Source: Oligoflexia bacterium (GTDB lineage Bacteria; Bdellovibrionota; Bacteriovoracia; Bacteriovoracales; Bacteriovoracaceae). From it: a stretch of 34,786 nt of DNA. Below the pieces are notes generated by a model. That model was not told the origin of the DNA, made no database searches, and worked only from the letters and a program-made list of their open reading frames with translations. Positions 1-7,922 of this stretch are shown here, one piece after another; position 1 is the first letter of the stretch, and each line of letters starts with the position of its first letter. The DNA lies in NCBI GenBank assembly GCA_015231325.1, contig JADGBS010000010.1, forward strand, positions 505-35,290, in the 5' to 3' direction. The position numbers and the translations under genes were made by a program.

Positions 1-1050
<1,050 letters not shown>

Positions 1051-1088
1051 GGTAACGAAGACATAGGACGAACGTAAAGAAGGTAAAG

Positions 1089-1619
1089 ATGGAAGCTGCA
1101 AAGCAAAATAGTGAAATGGATCAGGTTAATACAATAATACAAAATCCAGACTATCGGCCGCCATTAAATTTGGCGATGGCGATTTCTTGGGTGGTTCTGC
1201 ATTACAAGGGCAATAATCTTAAAATATTTGATATGCGAGGGATATCCCCTTTGGCCGACTATTTTGTCCTAGCAGATGTAGAAAATCCTATTCAAGCAGA
1301 AGCACTTAGCAATCAGATTGTGTGGTTGATGAAGCATGCTCGTTCGTTGGGTCTTAGTGACGAAGCATTCGACAGTGAATTTAGAGTGAGAGGGGTTGAG
1401 GGTGGAAGGGATTCTAATTGGACGTTGATCGATCTTAATCAGGTAATTGTTCATATTTTTATCGAAAAATCACGGGAACTCTATAAACTGGAGTCCTTAT
1501 GGCCACATGCTCCAAGAGTGGAGATACCTGAGTCTTTTTATTTTCAAAATTCAAATCAAATAAATTTAAATTTCTCTACTGCTGAAATAACAGAGATAGA
1601 CGAAGACCAGTATCTTTGA
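1089..1619 (+). CDS. rsfS: Ribosomal silencing factor RsfS (Iojap/DUF143 family)
   Basis: This 176-residue protein carries the RsfS/Iojap core. Visible signatures are DYFVLAD near residues 57-63, a glycine-containing RGVEGGRDSNW segment, LIDLNQVIVHIF and the closing RELYKLESLW. RsfS binds ribosomal protein uL14 and blocks 30S-50S joining during nutrient limitation. The protein is longer than a typical RsfS of about 105-120 residues: it has a roughly 25-residue N-terminal lead and about 35 extra residues after the LW motif, rich in Asn, Gln, Glu and Asp. The ATG follows gaagg at 1079-1083, an acceptable RBS. It lies downstream of obg and upstream of rlmH on the same strand, fitting a ribosome-assembly operon. 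Confidence 0.93.
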   Translation: MEAAKQNSEMDQVNTIIQNPDYRPPLNLAMAISWVVLHYKGNNLKIFDMRGISPLADYFVLADVENPIQAEALSNQIVWLMKHARSLGLSDEAFDSEFRVRGVEGGRDSNWTLIDLNQVIVHIFIEKSRELYKLESLWPHAPRVEIPESFYFQNSNQINLNFSTAEITEIDEDQYL

Positions 1620-1620
1620 A

Positions 1621-1680
1621 TCTGATGTATCGTGATGTATTACGATGTATCGCAATGTGCTGTCTATGTAGTGTGATGTA
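1621..1680. repeat. degenerate 10-bp tandem repeat between rsfS and rlmH
   Basis: Six consecutive 10-mers share an (n)gatgtat core: tctgatgtat, cgtgatgtat, tacgatgtat, cgcaatgtgc, tgtctatgta and gtgtgatgta. The array fills almost the whole 86-bp gap between the rsfS stop and the rlmH start, and no better feature is visible there. Confidence 0.8.
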
Positions 1681-1705
1681 GTGTCGCATTATTTGTGGTG
1701 TTGCT

Positions 1706-2179
1706 ATGAGTGGAAAGGAAATATTTGTTGTCGCTGTTGGTAAACTAAAGGATGCTCATTTACGCTTATTGGAAGAAGAGTATTTGAAGCGAATTTATTC
1801 TCCCCGACTGGTGCTAAGTGAAATAAAATCCGTGCAAGAAGATCGGGAGAGAGAGTCACAGGCAGTACTGATTAAGATTAAGGAATTGTGTTCTGGACGT
1901 TCCCCCTATCTTTTGTTGCTGAGCGAAAATGGAACATGTTTGGATAGTAATCGCTTTGCGCGAAAAATATTTTCTTTGCTCGAGGAGAAAGGTCAGAATC
2001 AACAAATAATTTTTATTATCGCCGGTGCGCATGGACCGACATCACAACTGCTTTCGTCTGCTAACGAATTAATTTCGCTTTCACCACTAACCCTTCCCCA
2101 CCGTTTGGCAAGGTTGATCTTAATCGAACAGATCTATCGAGCACAAACAATCCACTATGGACACCCTTATCACCATTGA
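1706..2179 (+). CDS. rlmH: 23S rRNA (pseudouridine1915-N3)-methyltransferase RlmH
   Basis: This 157-residue SPOUT-class methyltransferase has the standard RlmH length. It methylates pseudouridine 1915 in helix 69 of 23S rRNA on assembled 70S ribosomes, using SAM. The knotted C-terminal half is clear: a GAHGPT loop (canonical GGAYG or GGAxG), LSLSPLTLPHRLARLILIEQIYRA, written here in two overlapping parts as LSLSPLTLPHRLA and RLILIEQIYRA, and a C-terminal GHPYHH. The terminal YHH replaces the more common YHK or YHR. The RBS is weak, so coupling to rsfS through the repeat-filled gap is possible. The neighbours obg and rsfS support the assignment. Confidence 0.95.
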   Translation: MSGKEIFVVAVGKLKDAHLRLLEEEYLKRIYSPRLVLSEIKSVQEDRERESQAVLIKIKELCSGRSPYLLLLSENGTCLDSNRFARKIFSLLEEKGQNQQIIFIIAGAHGPTSQLLSSANELISLSPLTLPHRLARLILIEQIYRAQTIHYGHPYHH

Positions 2180-2265
2180 GATAAAATAGGATATCGTGTT
2201 TGAAATAACTATTATTAACTTGTGGAAGTCTACAACATTGCCTAACGTTGTATATTATTATGCGG

Positions 2266-2277
2266 CCTAATATTAGG
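2266..2277. promoter_or_regulatory. 12-bp perfect palindrome overlapping the pfkA RBS
   Basis: CCTAATATTAGG is a perfect palindrome, and its right arm is part of the taggagg Shine-Dalgarno sequence (2274-2280) of the phosphofructokinase gene. Just upstream, TACAAC (2231-2236) and GTTGTA (2247-2252) form a 6-bp inverted repeat with a 10-nt loop. The arrangement could be an operator or a small RBS-masking hairpin. The function is inferred only. Confidence 0.35.
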
Positions 2278-2284
2278 AGGGCAA

Positions 2285-3400
2285 ATGACCGGTTCTAAAG
2301 AAAAGTCTAAGGAAAAGTCTAAGGAAAAGTCTGGAGAGAAGCATAGTGAAAAACATGCTGAAAAGCAGAACGAAAAACAGAACGAAAAACCTAAAGATAA
2401 GGTCAACGATAAAAAGAAGGAAAATTTTTGTATTAAAAGTTTGGCCTTGCTTACCAGTGGTGGTGATGGGCCTGGGATGAATTCTGCAGTTCGCGCTATT
2501 GTGAGAACTGCAATAGGCGCTGGCATTGGGGTCTGGGGGGTCAACAGAGGTTATGCTGGCCTTTTGGAAGGCGACATGTTGGAGATGAGTGTCTCTTCTG
2601 TGGGAAATATATTACAAAGAGGAGGGACGATCCTGAAGACTTCGCGTTGTCCAGAGTTTATGCACAAAGAGGCGCGCAGGGAAGCAGGAAATATTTTACG
2701 ACGGAAAAAAATTGATGCACTGATAGTTTTAGGAGGAAATGGGTCTTTTAATGGTGCCATGCTATTTTATGACGAAACAGGAATCCCAGTAGTGGGAATA
2801 CCAGGAAGTATTGACAACGATATTGAAGGTAGTGAATATTCTATTGGTTTCAATACTGCAGTGCAAACTGCAGTAGAAGCTGTGGATAAAATTAAAGATA
2901 CTGCCGCTTCCCATGCTAGGATTTTTATTGTGGAGGTGATGGGAAGAAATTCTCCCGCAATTGCTTTGCACGTGGGAGTTTGTACTGGGGCGGAGTATGT
3001 AGTTTTGCCGAGCAAAGAAGTAGATATCACGGAAGTGGCAAATCAGCTCCAGCGGGGGATTAGCAGGGGAAAGACATCGTCGATCGTTATTGTTGCTGAG
3101 GGACCGGAGGCAGGGTTGAGTTATCGTATCAAAGCAGATTTAGAAAAAGAACATCAATTACAATCGCATGTATGTATTTTGGGGCATATTCAAAGGGGAG
3201 GTGTTCCCACTGTAACCGATCGGTTTATCGCTGCGGAAATGGGCCATCTTGCTGTTAAGGCCATACTAGAGGGAAAAATGCCGACGGCCACTGTTTATAG
3301 AAACGGACAAGTCGTACTTGCTCCTCTAGAAGAGTGTTTGGAAAAGAAAATTTCGTTTGATCCTAAGTACATAGAACTATCTCAGTGTTTGTCTATTTAG
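2285..3400 (+). CDS. pfkA: ATP-type 6-phosphofructokinase with Lys/Glu/Ser-rich N-terminal extension
   Basis: This PfkA-family enzyme phosphorylates fructose 6-phosphate to the 1,6-bisphosphate in glycolysis. It has 371 residues; about 49 of them form a charged low-complexity N-terminal tail built from 12-bp DNA repeats, and the catalytic part matches the usual 320. The aggagg RBS right before the ATG supports translation of the tail. Motifs are TSGGDGPGMN (57-66), GGNGS (150-154), PGSIDND (173-179), VMGR (218-221) and GHIQRGG (300-306). Gly rather than Lys before SIDND, and Gly rather than Asp at the fourth position of GGNGS, point to ATP rather than PPi. The usual Mg-binding Asp of GGDGS is Asn here (codon AAT), which may alter metal binding. 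The gene sits between rlmH and cheR. Confidence 0.93.
   Translation: MTGSKEKSKEKSKEKSGEKHSEKHAEKQNEKQNEKPKDKVNDKKKENFCIKSLALLTSGGDGPGMNSAVRAIVRTAIGAGIGVWGVNRGYAGLLEGDMLEMSVSSVGNILQRGGTILKTSRCPEFMHKEARREAGNILRRKKIDALIVLGGNGSFNGAMLFYDETGIPVVGIPGSIDNDIEGSEYSIGFNTAVQTAVEAVDKIKDTAASHARIFIVEVMGRNSPAIALHVGVCTGAEYVVLPSKEVDITEVANQLQRGISRGKTSSIVIVAEGPEAGLSYRIKADLEKEHQLQSHVCILGHIQRGGVPTVTDRFIAAEMGHLAVKAILEGKMPTATVYRNGQVVLAPLEECLEKKISFDPKYIELSQCLSI
2294..2389 (+). repeat. 12-bp in-frame repeats in the pfkA N-terminal tail
   Basis: The unit tctaaRgaaaag occurs at 2294-2305, 2306-2317 and 2318-2329, with a decayed fourth copy after it. A second unit, cagaacgaaaaa, is duplicated exactly at 2366-2377 and 2378-2389. 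The products are SKEK-type and QNEK-type tetrapeptides. All units are four codons long, so copy-number change keeps the frame. Confidence 0.85.
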
Positions 3401-3445
3401 TCTGTTTGTTCTATTAGTCTCTGTCTCTTGTCTTGAGGAGGGGGC

Positions 3446-4294
3446 ATGAGTGATGGATATGAGAAAGTAGATGTCTCAGTTTATGAATTTTTTGCGGATT
3501 ATATCTTAAAAAATACAGGAATAGTTTACGCCAAAAACGAGTATTATCGCTTAGAGAAGCGATTACGGGATTTGGTGAGTGAGTTAGATGCCGAGAATGT
3601 CGCAGAGGTTTATCAACGCTATCGGACGCGAGTTTCTAAGGAAATGCATGATAAGTTATTAGAGGTAGCGACTAATAATGAGACTTATTTTTTTAGGGAC
3701 GATGCTCATTTTCGAGTACTAAACAAGGTTATAATTCCAGCGATTAACAAAGAGGTATTATCTAGTCCTAGTCTCGGCCATACTAAGCGACGAGTTACGG
3801 TGTGGAGTGCCGGATGTAGTAGTGGACAAGAACCATGCAGCATATTAATTCACGCCCTAGAAGAATATCCACTGTTAGATATCAGTATCGACGCTACCGA
3901 TATTTCAATGGAGGTACTGGACGTGGCCAAGGAAGCGGTTTATGACGAATTGGATGTGCAACGTGGAATGCCCATAAAAATGTTAATCAAGTATTTTGAA
4001 CAATTACCCGATGATCGTTGGAGATTACGAACCCAGTATCGACAATACTTATCATTTGGCCGTTTAAATTTATTGTTGGATGATTTTCCATCAAGAGCGT
4101 ACGACGTAATTTTTTGTAGAAATGTTTTAATCTATCAGACCTTGGAAAATAAAAAAAAGATTATAGAAAAGTTTCATCGATCATTAAAATCCGATGGCCA
4201 TTTTATGATGGGTAGTGGAGAAGCACTTCCCGAGTTATCTGGAAGTTTTGTTAAAGTATTTGCGGAGGGAGGGGTCGTTTATAAAAAAAGCTAG
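3446..4294 (+). CDS. cheR: CheR-type chemotaxis protein methyltransferase
   Basis: This 282-residue CheR uses SAM to methylate glutamates on chemoreceptors. The N-terminal helical domain covers about residues 1-85 and contains the conserved NETYFFRD (78-85). The Rossmann domain shows motif I AGCSSGQEP (122-130; the family usually has GEEP), the acidic DATDIS segment (149-154) and FCRNVLIY (223-230). There is no TPR or receiver fusion. The gaggaggggg RBS lies directly upstream. No chemoreceptor, CheA, CheW, CheB or CheD lies in the window, so this is an orphan copy. It converges with the next gene, leaving a single base between the stop codons. Confidence 0.95.
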   Translation: MSDGYEKVDVSVYEFFADYILKNTGIVYAKNEYYRLEKRLRDLVSELDAENVAEVYQRYRTRVSKEMHDKLLEVATNNETYFFRDDAHFRVLNKVIIPAINKEVLSSPSLGHTKRRVTVWSAGCSSGQEPCSILIHALEEYPLLDISIDATDISMEVLDVAKEAVYDELDVQRGMPIKMLIKYFEQLPDDRWRLRTQYRQYLSFGRLNLLLDDFPSRAYDVIFCRNVLIYQTLENKKKIIEKFHRSLKSDGHFMMGSGEALPELSGSFVKVFAEGGVVYKKS

Positions 4295-4295
4295 C

Positions 4296-5072
4296 TCATA
4301 CATATTCTGTACTACTGACATTATCTGCTTCGTGTAAAAATTTAATTTGAATTTTTATGTTTTTATTGCACTCTATCATGTAGGGAATGCTGTAGTGTTT
4401 GCTAATGAATATTTCTAGCGGACCTTCGTTTTTTTTCTCAAAACTATTTTGACTATATGCCTTGTAGATGGTTGCCTTTAAATTTTTGTCATTAATACGA
4501 ACATTTTGTGGGGTATTACTAATTCTTTCTAATACAATATAGTTCATTTGTGGTGGCAAAACGTAGGTCAATAGATTGTTTGCAACTAAAATATTGTGAA
4601 AATTTTTTCCTGTAGGATCGTATTTTTTGGAAGAGATAAATAAGAATGAAGTAACGGTGTTATATGTAGCAATCTGATATTTGGGAGGTACTTGTAGCCG
4701 AACTTCTTTAATATACCCATCACTATTAGTGAATTGATAACTGAGGATATTTTTTTTAAAATCCATCGAAAATATCTCTTTCGAGGTTTTCTTTCCTACC
4801 TGCTTGTCCACTAATACTTCTTGGGGAACCCAATTTTTGTTCAAGCGATAAGTAAGTAATATTTTTAAAAACTCCCCAGAATCCAAACGGGTTAACAACT
4901 CACTATCAAAAATTAGTGATGAGTCTTTGGAATTTCTATATACCAGAAAATTTTCTTCAGAGTAAACTTTTTTATATGAAAAATATTCGTATGCCCCACG
5001 TAACAGCAAATGGATATGTGCTTGGCCCTGGTATTTTTTTGTTCTATCCTGTTCGAAAAGATTATGTTCCAT
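4296..5072 (-). CDS. Hypothetical protein, predicted cytoplasmic
   Basis: This 258-residue protein is not recognised. It has no signal peptide or membrane segment. The composition alternates short hydrophobic and charged stretches with many Tyr, Lys, Asn and Ile residues, suggesting a beta-rich fold. The only conspicuous stretches are GQAHIHLLLRGAYEYFSYKK near the N-terminus and VPPKYQIATYNTVTSFLFIS in the middle. The start is supported by aaggggt about nine bases upstream. It is the last gene of a minus-strand run (PilZ, CutA, receiver, this gene), so it may be co-transcribed with the receiver protein 47 bp upstream. The function is unknown. Confidence 0.75.
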   Translation of the reverse strand: MEHNLFEQDRTKKYQGQAHIHLLLRGAYEYFSYKKVYSEENFLVYRNSKDSSLIFDSELLTRLDSGEFLKILLTYRLNKNWVPQEVLVDKQVGKKTSKEIFSMDFKKNILSYQFTNSDGYIKEVRLQVPPKYQIATYNTVTSFLFISSKKYDPTGKNFHNILVANNLLTYVLPPQMNYIVLERISNTPQNVRINDKNLKATIYKAYSQNSFEKKNEGPLEIFISKHYSIPYMIECNKNIKIQIKFLHEADNVSSTEYV

Positions 5073-5119
5073 AAGCGCAAACCCCTTTACTGCTACTGTT
5101 TATTGTTATGTCAGCAGAA

Positions 5120-5992
5120 TTATTTTTTGAATAACCCCAATATTTTTGCTAATAGCGATTTTTGAGGGGTAGGGGTTGGTGTTGGTGTTGCATTAGCTCC
5201 TCTTTTTTCTTGGTTGGGCAATTGATTGGCCAGTGGCCCACGGCGTTTCCCGACCCCGGCCCCGGCCCCGGTCGTCACCGAAGTAACGTTTTTGTTTGTA
5301 GCAGCAGCGGCAGCAGCTGCTGCTACAGCTCTTGGTCCACTGGCCCGTCGGGGTATTCCTCCTATTTTAGTGCCCACGTTAGTGCCCACGCTAGTGGCAA
5401 CGCCAGTGCCTACGCTAGTGGCCATTTCAGTAGTGGAACCGGTCTTATCTTTATGGGCAATTGTTGTTTTTGTATTCGTTATGGGGACCGTTTTTGTTAC
5501 GGTCGCGTCCGCCTTCGTGGTTGGAAGAGAGACACTGACGACTAATTTTTTTTGCTTTAACGAACCTGGAGGTGAGAAGACGGTTCCCCAGCTGCTCTCG
5601 ATTTTTTCTTTTAGATCCTTGGCCTCCCAGGGCTTTATTATATAGTTAGTACAACCAGCATTGATTGCGTCTAGCATGTGGGTAATTTCATTCTCGTTGG
5701 TGGCCATGATGAAAGGGACAGTATTAAATTCTTCAATCTCTCTAACCTTCTTCAAAAATGTTAGCCCAGTGTCGTCGGGAAGGTTCCAATCAGAGATGAT
5801 AAACTGGATTTTTTCGATAGTATTGGCGTTGTTGTAAACGAAGTTTAGCGCTTGTTGAACGTTTTCTGCCTCGATAGGAGCACGAGTAAATCCTATTTTC
5901 TTTAGGTCTGATCGTAATAAATCACGCATGGTGGGCATATCTTCTAGGTGTAAAAAAATGGTATCTAGGGGAACTTTTACCGCTTGGGCCAT
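5120..5992 (-). CDS. CheY-like receiver with long Thr/Val/Gly/Ala-rich tail and basic amphipathic C-terminus
   Basis: Residues 8-135 form a receiver domain with acidic pair E18/D19, phospho-acceptor D68 in IISDWNLPDD, switch Thr in MATNE and K120 in IIKPW, so phosphorylation looks possible. No output domain follows. Residues 140-290 are low complexity: Thr/Val-rich, then Gly/Val/Thr repeats from 12-bp DNA units, an eight-Ala run, a TPTPTPTP run and a final KSLLAKILGLFKK. That last stretch is basic and amphipathic and could bind membrane. The start is supported by gggaggg about nine bases upstream. Its neighbours are cutA and a PilZ gene upstream and a convergent cheR beyond the next gene. The partner kinase is unknown. 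G+C-rich long reading frames opposite the tail are shadows. Confidence 0.88.
   Translation of the reverse strand: MAQAVKVPLDTIFLHLEDMPTMRDLLRSDLKKIGFTRAPIEAENVQQALNFVYNNANTIEKIQFIISDWNLPDDTGLTFLKKVREIEEFNTVPFIMATNENEITHMLDAINAGCTNYIIKPWEAKDLKEKIESSWGTVFSPPGSLKQKKLVVSVSLPTTKADATVTKTVPITNTKTTIAHKDKTGSTTEMATSVGTGVATSVGTNVGTKIGGIPRRASGPRAVAAAAAAAATNKNVTSVTTGAGAGVGKRRGPLANQLPNQEKRGANATPTPTPTPQKSLLAKILGLFKK
5369..5428 (-). repeat. five 12-bp units in the receiver tail
   Basis: On the plus strand the units are agtgcccacgtt, agtgcccacgct, agtggcaacgcc, agtgcctacgct and agtggccatttc. They encode the Val-Gly-Thr-rich repeats of the receiver tail. The 12-bp period matches repeats in four other genes of the window. 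Confidence 0.85.
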
Positions 5993-6108
5993 AGACAGAT
6001 CCCTCCCGCATTTGTGGATTTCCTGGGCATTTTATGGTTACGTTATAAATATAATTAAACCGTGGATAGCGCCGGAGGGAAAGAGGGAAAAAATTAGAGT
6101 TTGCCTAG

Positions 6109-6429
6109 TTAAATATTTTGAGTTGATTTATTTACCCAATCTAAATACTTTGAATTTCCTTGATCAAGCGAGATGGCAACGATACAGGGGCAGGTATAGG
6201 GGTGAAATTGCTCAACCCTTTTTTGAATTTTCAGAAACAGTGCGCTTTTACTCTTTGCCAAGAGCAGCACCTCGCCCTCTTCAACGATTTTGCCTTCCCA
6301 GCGATAAATTGAAGTCATAGCGTCGATAATGTTGGCGCAGGCGATTAATTCTTCTTCGATCAAAATTTTTGCAGTTTTGATTGCGCTTTCTTTGTTAGGG
6401 TGTGGAATATAAATTAGGGAATAATCCAT
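6109..6429 (-). CDS. cutA: CutA1 divalent-cation tolerance protein family
   Basis: This 106-residue protein matches the small trimeric CutA1 family in length. Visible signatures are the opening beta strand SLIYIPHPN, LIEEELIACANI, SIYRWEGKI and a HPYTCPCIVAI segment that corresponds to HPYExPEI. The Glu of that motif is replaced by Cys. CutA1 proteins have been linked to copper tolerance and form PII-like trimers, but their biochemical role is unsettled. A ggag RBS lies eight bases before the ATG. The gene lies between a PilZ gene upstream (27-bp gap) and the receiver gene downstream (116-bp gap), all on the minus strand. Confidence 0.92.
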   Translation of the reverse strand: MDYSLIYIPHPNKESAIKTAKILIEEELIACANIIDAMTSIYRWEGKIVEEGEVLLLAKSKSALFLKIQKRVEQFHPYTCPCIVAISLDQGNSKYLDWVNKSTQNI

Positions 6430-6456
6430 CAGTTTTCTCCAGTTGTTGTTGAGTTA

Positions 6457-6786
6457 TTAAATTATTGCAGAGAGGGTTTGATCATCAATCTCTTCTTCAA
6501 AGGAAACTCCAAAACCATGTTCTTTCGTCGGTCCACGGTCCTTTGTCCAAACCACCTTGGCGTTGCCGGTAGTTACTACTTTGAACATGGAATCGAGGAT
6601 TTCATAGGTTATAACCTCTCCACTTTTAGGTAGAAATTGACTTTTGATAAATGCCCCTCCCTTGCTAATATCAGAAGCTTTACTGGAGTATGCCCCTCGT
6701 TTGATACTGGTGTAAAGACGAAATTCACAACTAATTTTTTTTCGCTGATACTTACGTCTACCCTGATACTCACGAAAATGTTCCAT
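6457..6786 (-). CDS. Single-domain PilZ protein (c-di-GMP receptor)
   Basis: This 109-residue protein consists of one PilZ domain. The two c-di-GMP-binding motifs are present: RRKYQRKK near residues 10-17 (RxxxR type) and DISKGG near 39-44 (D/NxSxxG type). The rest, with GEVITYEIL and HGFGVSFEEE, fits the six-strand barrel. It is likely a cytoplasmic c-di-GMP-responsive adaptor that acts by protein contact; the target is unknown. aggag lies before the ATG with good spacing. It heads a minus-strand run with cutA and the receiver protein. An HD-GYP phosphodiesterase and a second PilZ-like gene lie elsewhere in the window. Confidence 0.93.
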   Translation of the reverse strand: MEHFREYQGRRKYQRKKISCEFRLYTSIKRGAYSSKASDISKGGAFIKSQFLPKSGEVITYEILDSMFKVVTTGNAKVVWTKDRGPTKEHGFGVSFEEEIDDQTLSAII

Positions 6787-6824
6787 TCTTCACTCCTGGT
6801 TAAAAAATTGAAAGATGTAAAAAA

Positions 6825-7922
6825 TCAAAACATAACTCCTGCAGAAATTAGAATTAAATTTTCGCTTCGTTTTATTGTATCCTGATTGCTTTTATACTGG
6901 TGAAAACTTGGTCCAAGTTGAATTTTTTTATTTATCATAACTAGCAGCAGCCAAATATTTAATCGGTCGATCTTTTCTTCGACGCTACTGCCTGCTGATG
7001 CCGCAACATTTGTTGCGGCCGCAATACTTGCGGCCAGTGGTTCTCGTTTCTCACTACCTTTGCTAGCGCCTAAAATCACCCCATCCAGAGATCCCCCAAA
7101 AAATTTAGTTACATGTTCTTCTGAGAGGTAGATTTCTCCGCCAACAACTAAATTTTTGCTCTCCTGGTGATAGTCATCTTGGGCCAAAGGATTACTGTCT
7201 TTATGAGCGCAAAGATCTTCTGGGGAAGTACTGTAGCTCGCTTCTATTCTTATCGCATTGCTTCTTCCCGCAAAGATAAGTGCAATCCCCCCCAGATTTT
7301 CCCACCAATTATTTTCAATGGTATAACTACTTTGATGCGAAACTCTGAATGTTGCCGCTCCTACGTATAGAAAATTAAATAACATAAGGTCTATTCCTGC
7401 ACCATTTTTTTTAAATTTGGTTTTGTCATAATTTACTGTCACCTGCTCCTCGCCAGTGCTAAATCCTAGCGATAGCGGTGGTAAAGGGCGATATGCGAAA
7501 TTTACTTGGTAAGCACTATTGATCTTCTCTGAACTGGCAGTAGTGCTCTCGGCGAGTTTCTCTTTGATCTTGTCTTTGCGTTGCAACATTGAGTATGCCT
7601 CCAATCCTAGTCGAAACATGTGCAGGGAAGCATTGGCCTCTAACGCCGTAATGTCTTTAGTTTCTTTTTGAGTATTATTGATGTTTTTTTCGCCATCACC
7701 TTCACCCGCTCGAACTCCAAGAGTGATTATTTTTTGCATGGGATTAAAGGCAACTACCGCGGGGTTAAAACTGTGTTGGGTGATGTTGAGAGGAGGGGAG
7801 GCAACTTGAGCATGGATAAAGCTGATTGTAAGCACCATTAGAAGTATCGGCAGAAGTATCGGCAGAAGCATCGGCAGTGAAAGAACTAGGATAATACGGT
7901 TGGATTTATTTTTCATTTTCAT
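6825..7922 (-). CDS. Predicted outer-membrane beta-barrel protein
   Basis: The protein has 365 residues from the ATG at 7922. A TTG four codons earlier, at 7934, is less likely to be the start. The N-terminus MKMKNKSN is followed by a long hydrophobic stretch rich in LPIL repeats and ending FIHA, a signal peptide. The mature part alternates polar and aromatic residues, contains an SFNPAVVAFNP element and ends GVMF with a terminal Phe, as in outer-membrane barrels. An Ala-rich insert (SIAAATNVAASAGSS) near the C-terminal third carries the TTGCGGCCGCAA palindrome. The start lies inside the 3' end of the protease gene, so the two are probably translationally coupled. The exact family is not recognised. 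Confidence 0.75.
   Translation of the reverse strand: MKMKNKSNRIILVLSLPMLLPILLPILLMVLTISFIHAQVASPPLNITQHSFNPAVVAFNPMQKIITLGVRAGEGDGEKNINNTQKETKDITALEANASLHMFRLGLEAYSMLQRKDKIKEKLAESTTASSEKINSAYQVNFAYRPLPPLSLGFSTGEEQVTVNYDKTKFKKNGAGIDLMLFNFLYVGAATFRVSHQSSYTIENNWWENLGGIALIFAGRSNAIRIEASYSTSPEDLCAHKDSNPLAQDDYHQESKNLVVGGEIYLSEEHVTKFFGGSLDGVILGASKGSEKREPLAASIAAATNVAASAGSSVEEKIDRLNIWLLLVMINKKIQLGPSFHQYKSNQDTIKRSENLILISAGVMF
7013..7025 (-). repeat. shared palindromic 13-mer, copy 1
   Basis: The plus strand reads TTGCGGCCGCAAT, whose first 12 bases are a perfect palindrome flanked by further GCGGC/CCGCAA half-sites. It encodes part of an Ala-rich insert in the barrel protein. The identical 13-mer occurs at 14363-14375, in the Ala-rich tail of ribosomal protein L31, in the same strand and frame. 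Confidence 0.8.
7841..7876 (-). repeat. three 12-bp units in a signal peptide
   Basis: gaagtatcggca occurs twice exactly (7841-7852 and 7853-7864) and once with one change (7865-7876). It encodes three LP(I/M)L tetrapeptides in the hydrophobic core of the barrel protein's signal peptide. Copy-number change would lengthen or shorten the core in frame. Confidence 0.9.

Noticed and set aside
2242..2544. Minus-strand frame opposite the pfkA tail (FSLDFSLDFSL repeats)
   Set aside because: It is the complement of the Lys/Glu/Ser repeats; the plus-strand frame has the RBS and runs into a conserved enzyme.
5162..5645. Long plus-strand frames opposite the receiver tail
   Set aside because: They arise from the biased Thr/Val/Ala/Gly codons of the real minus-strand gene, lack an RBS and show no domain.
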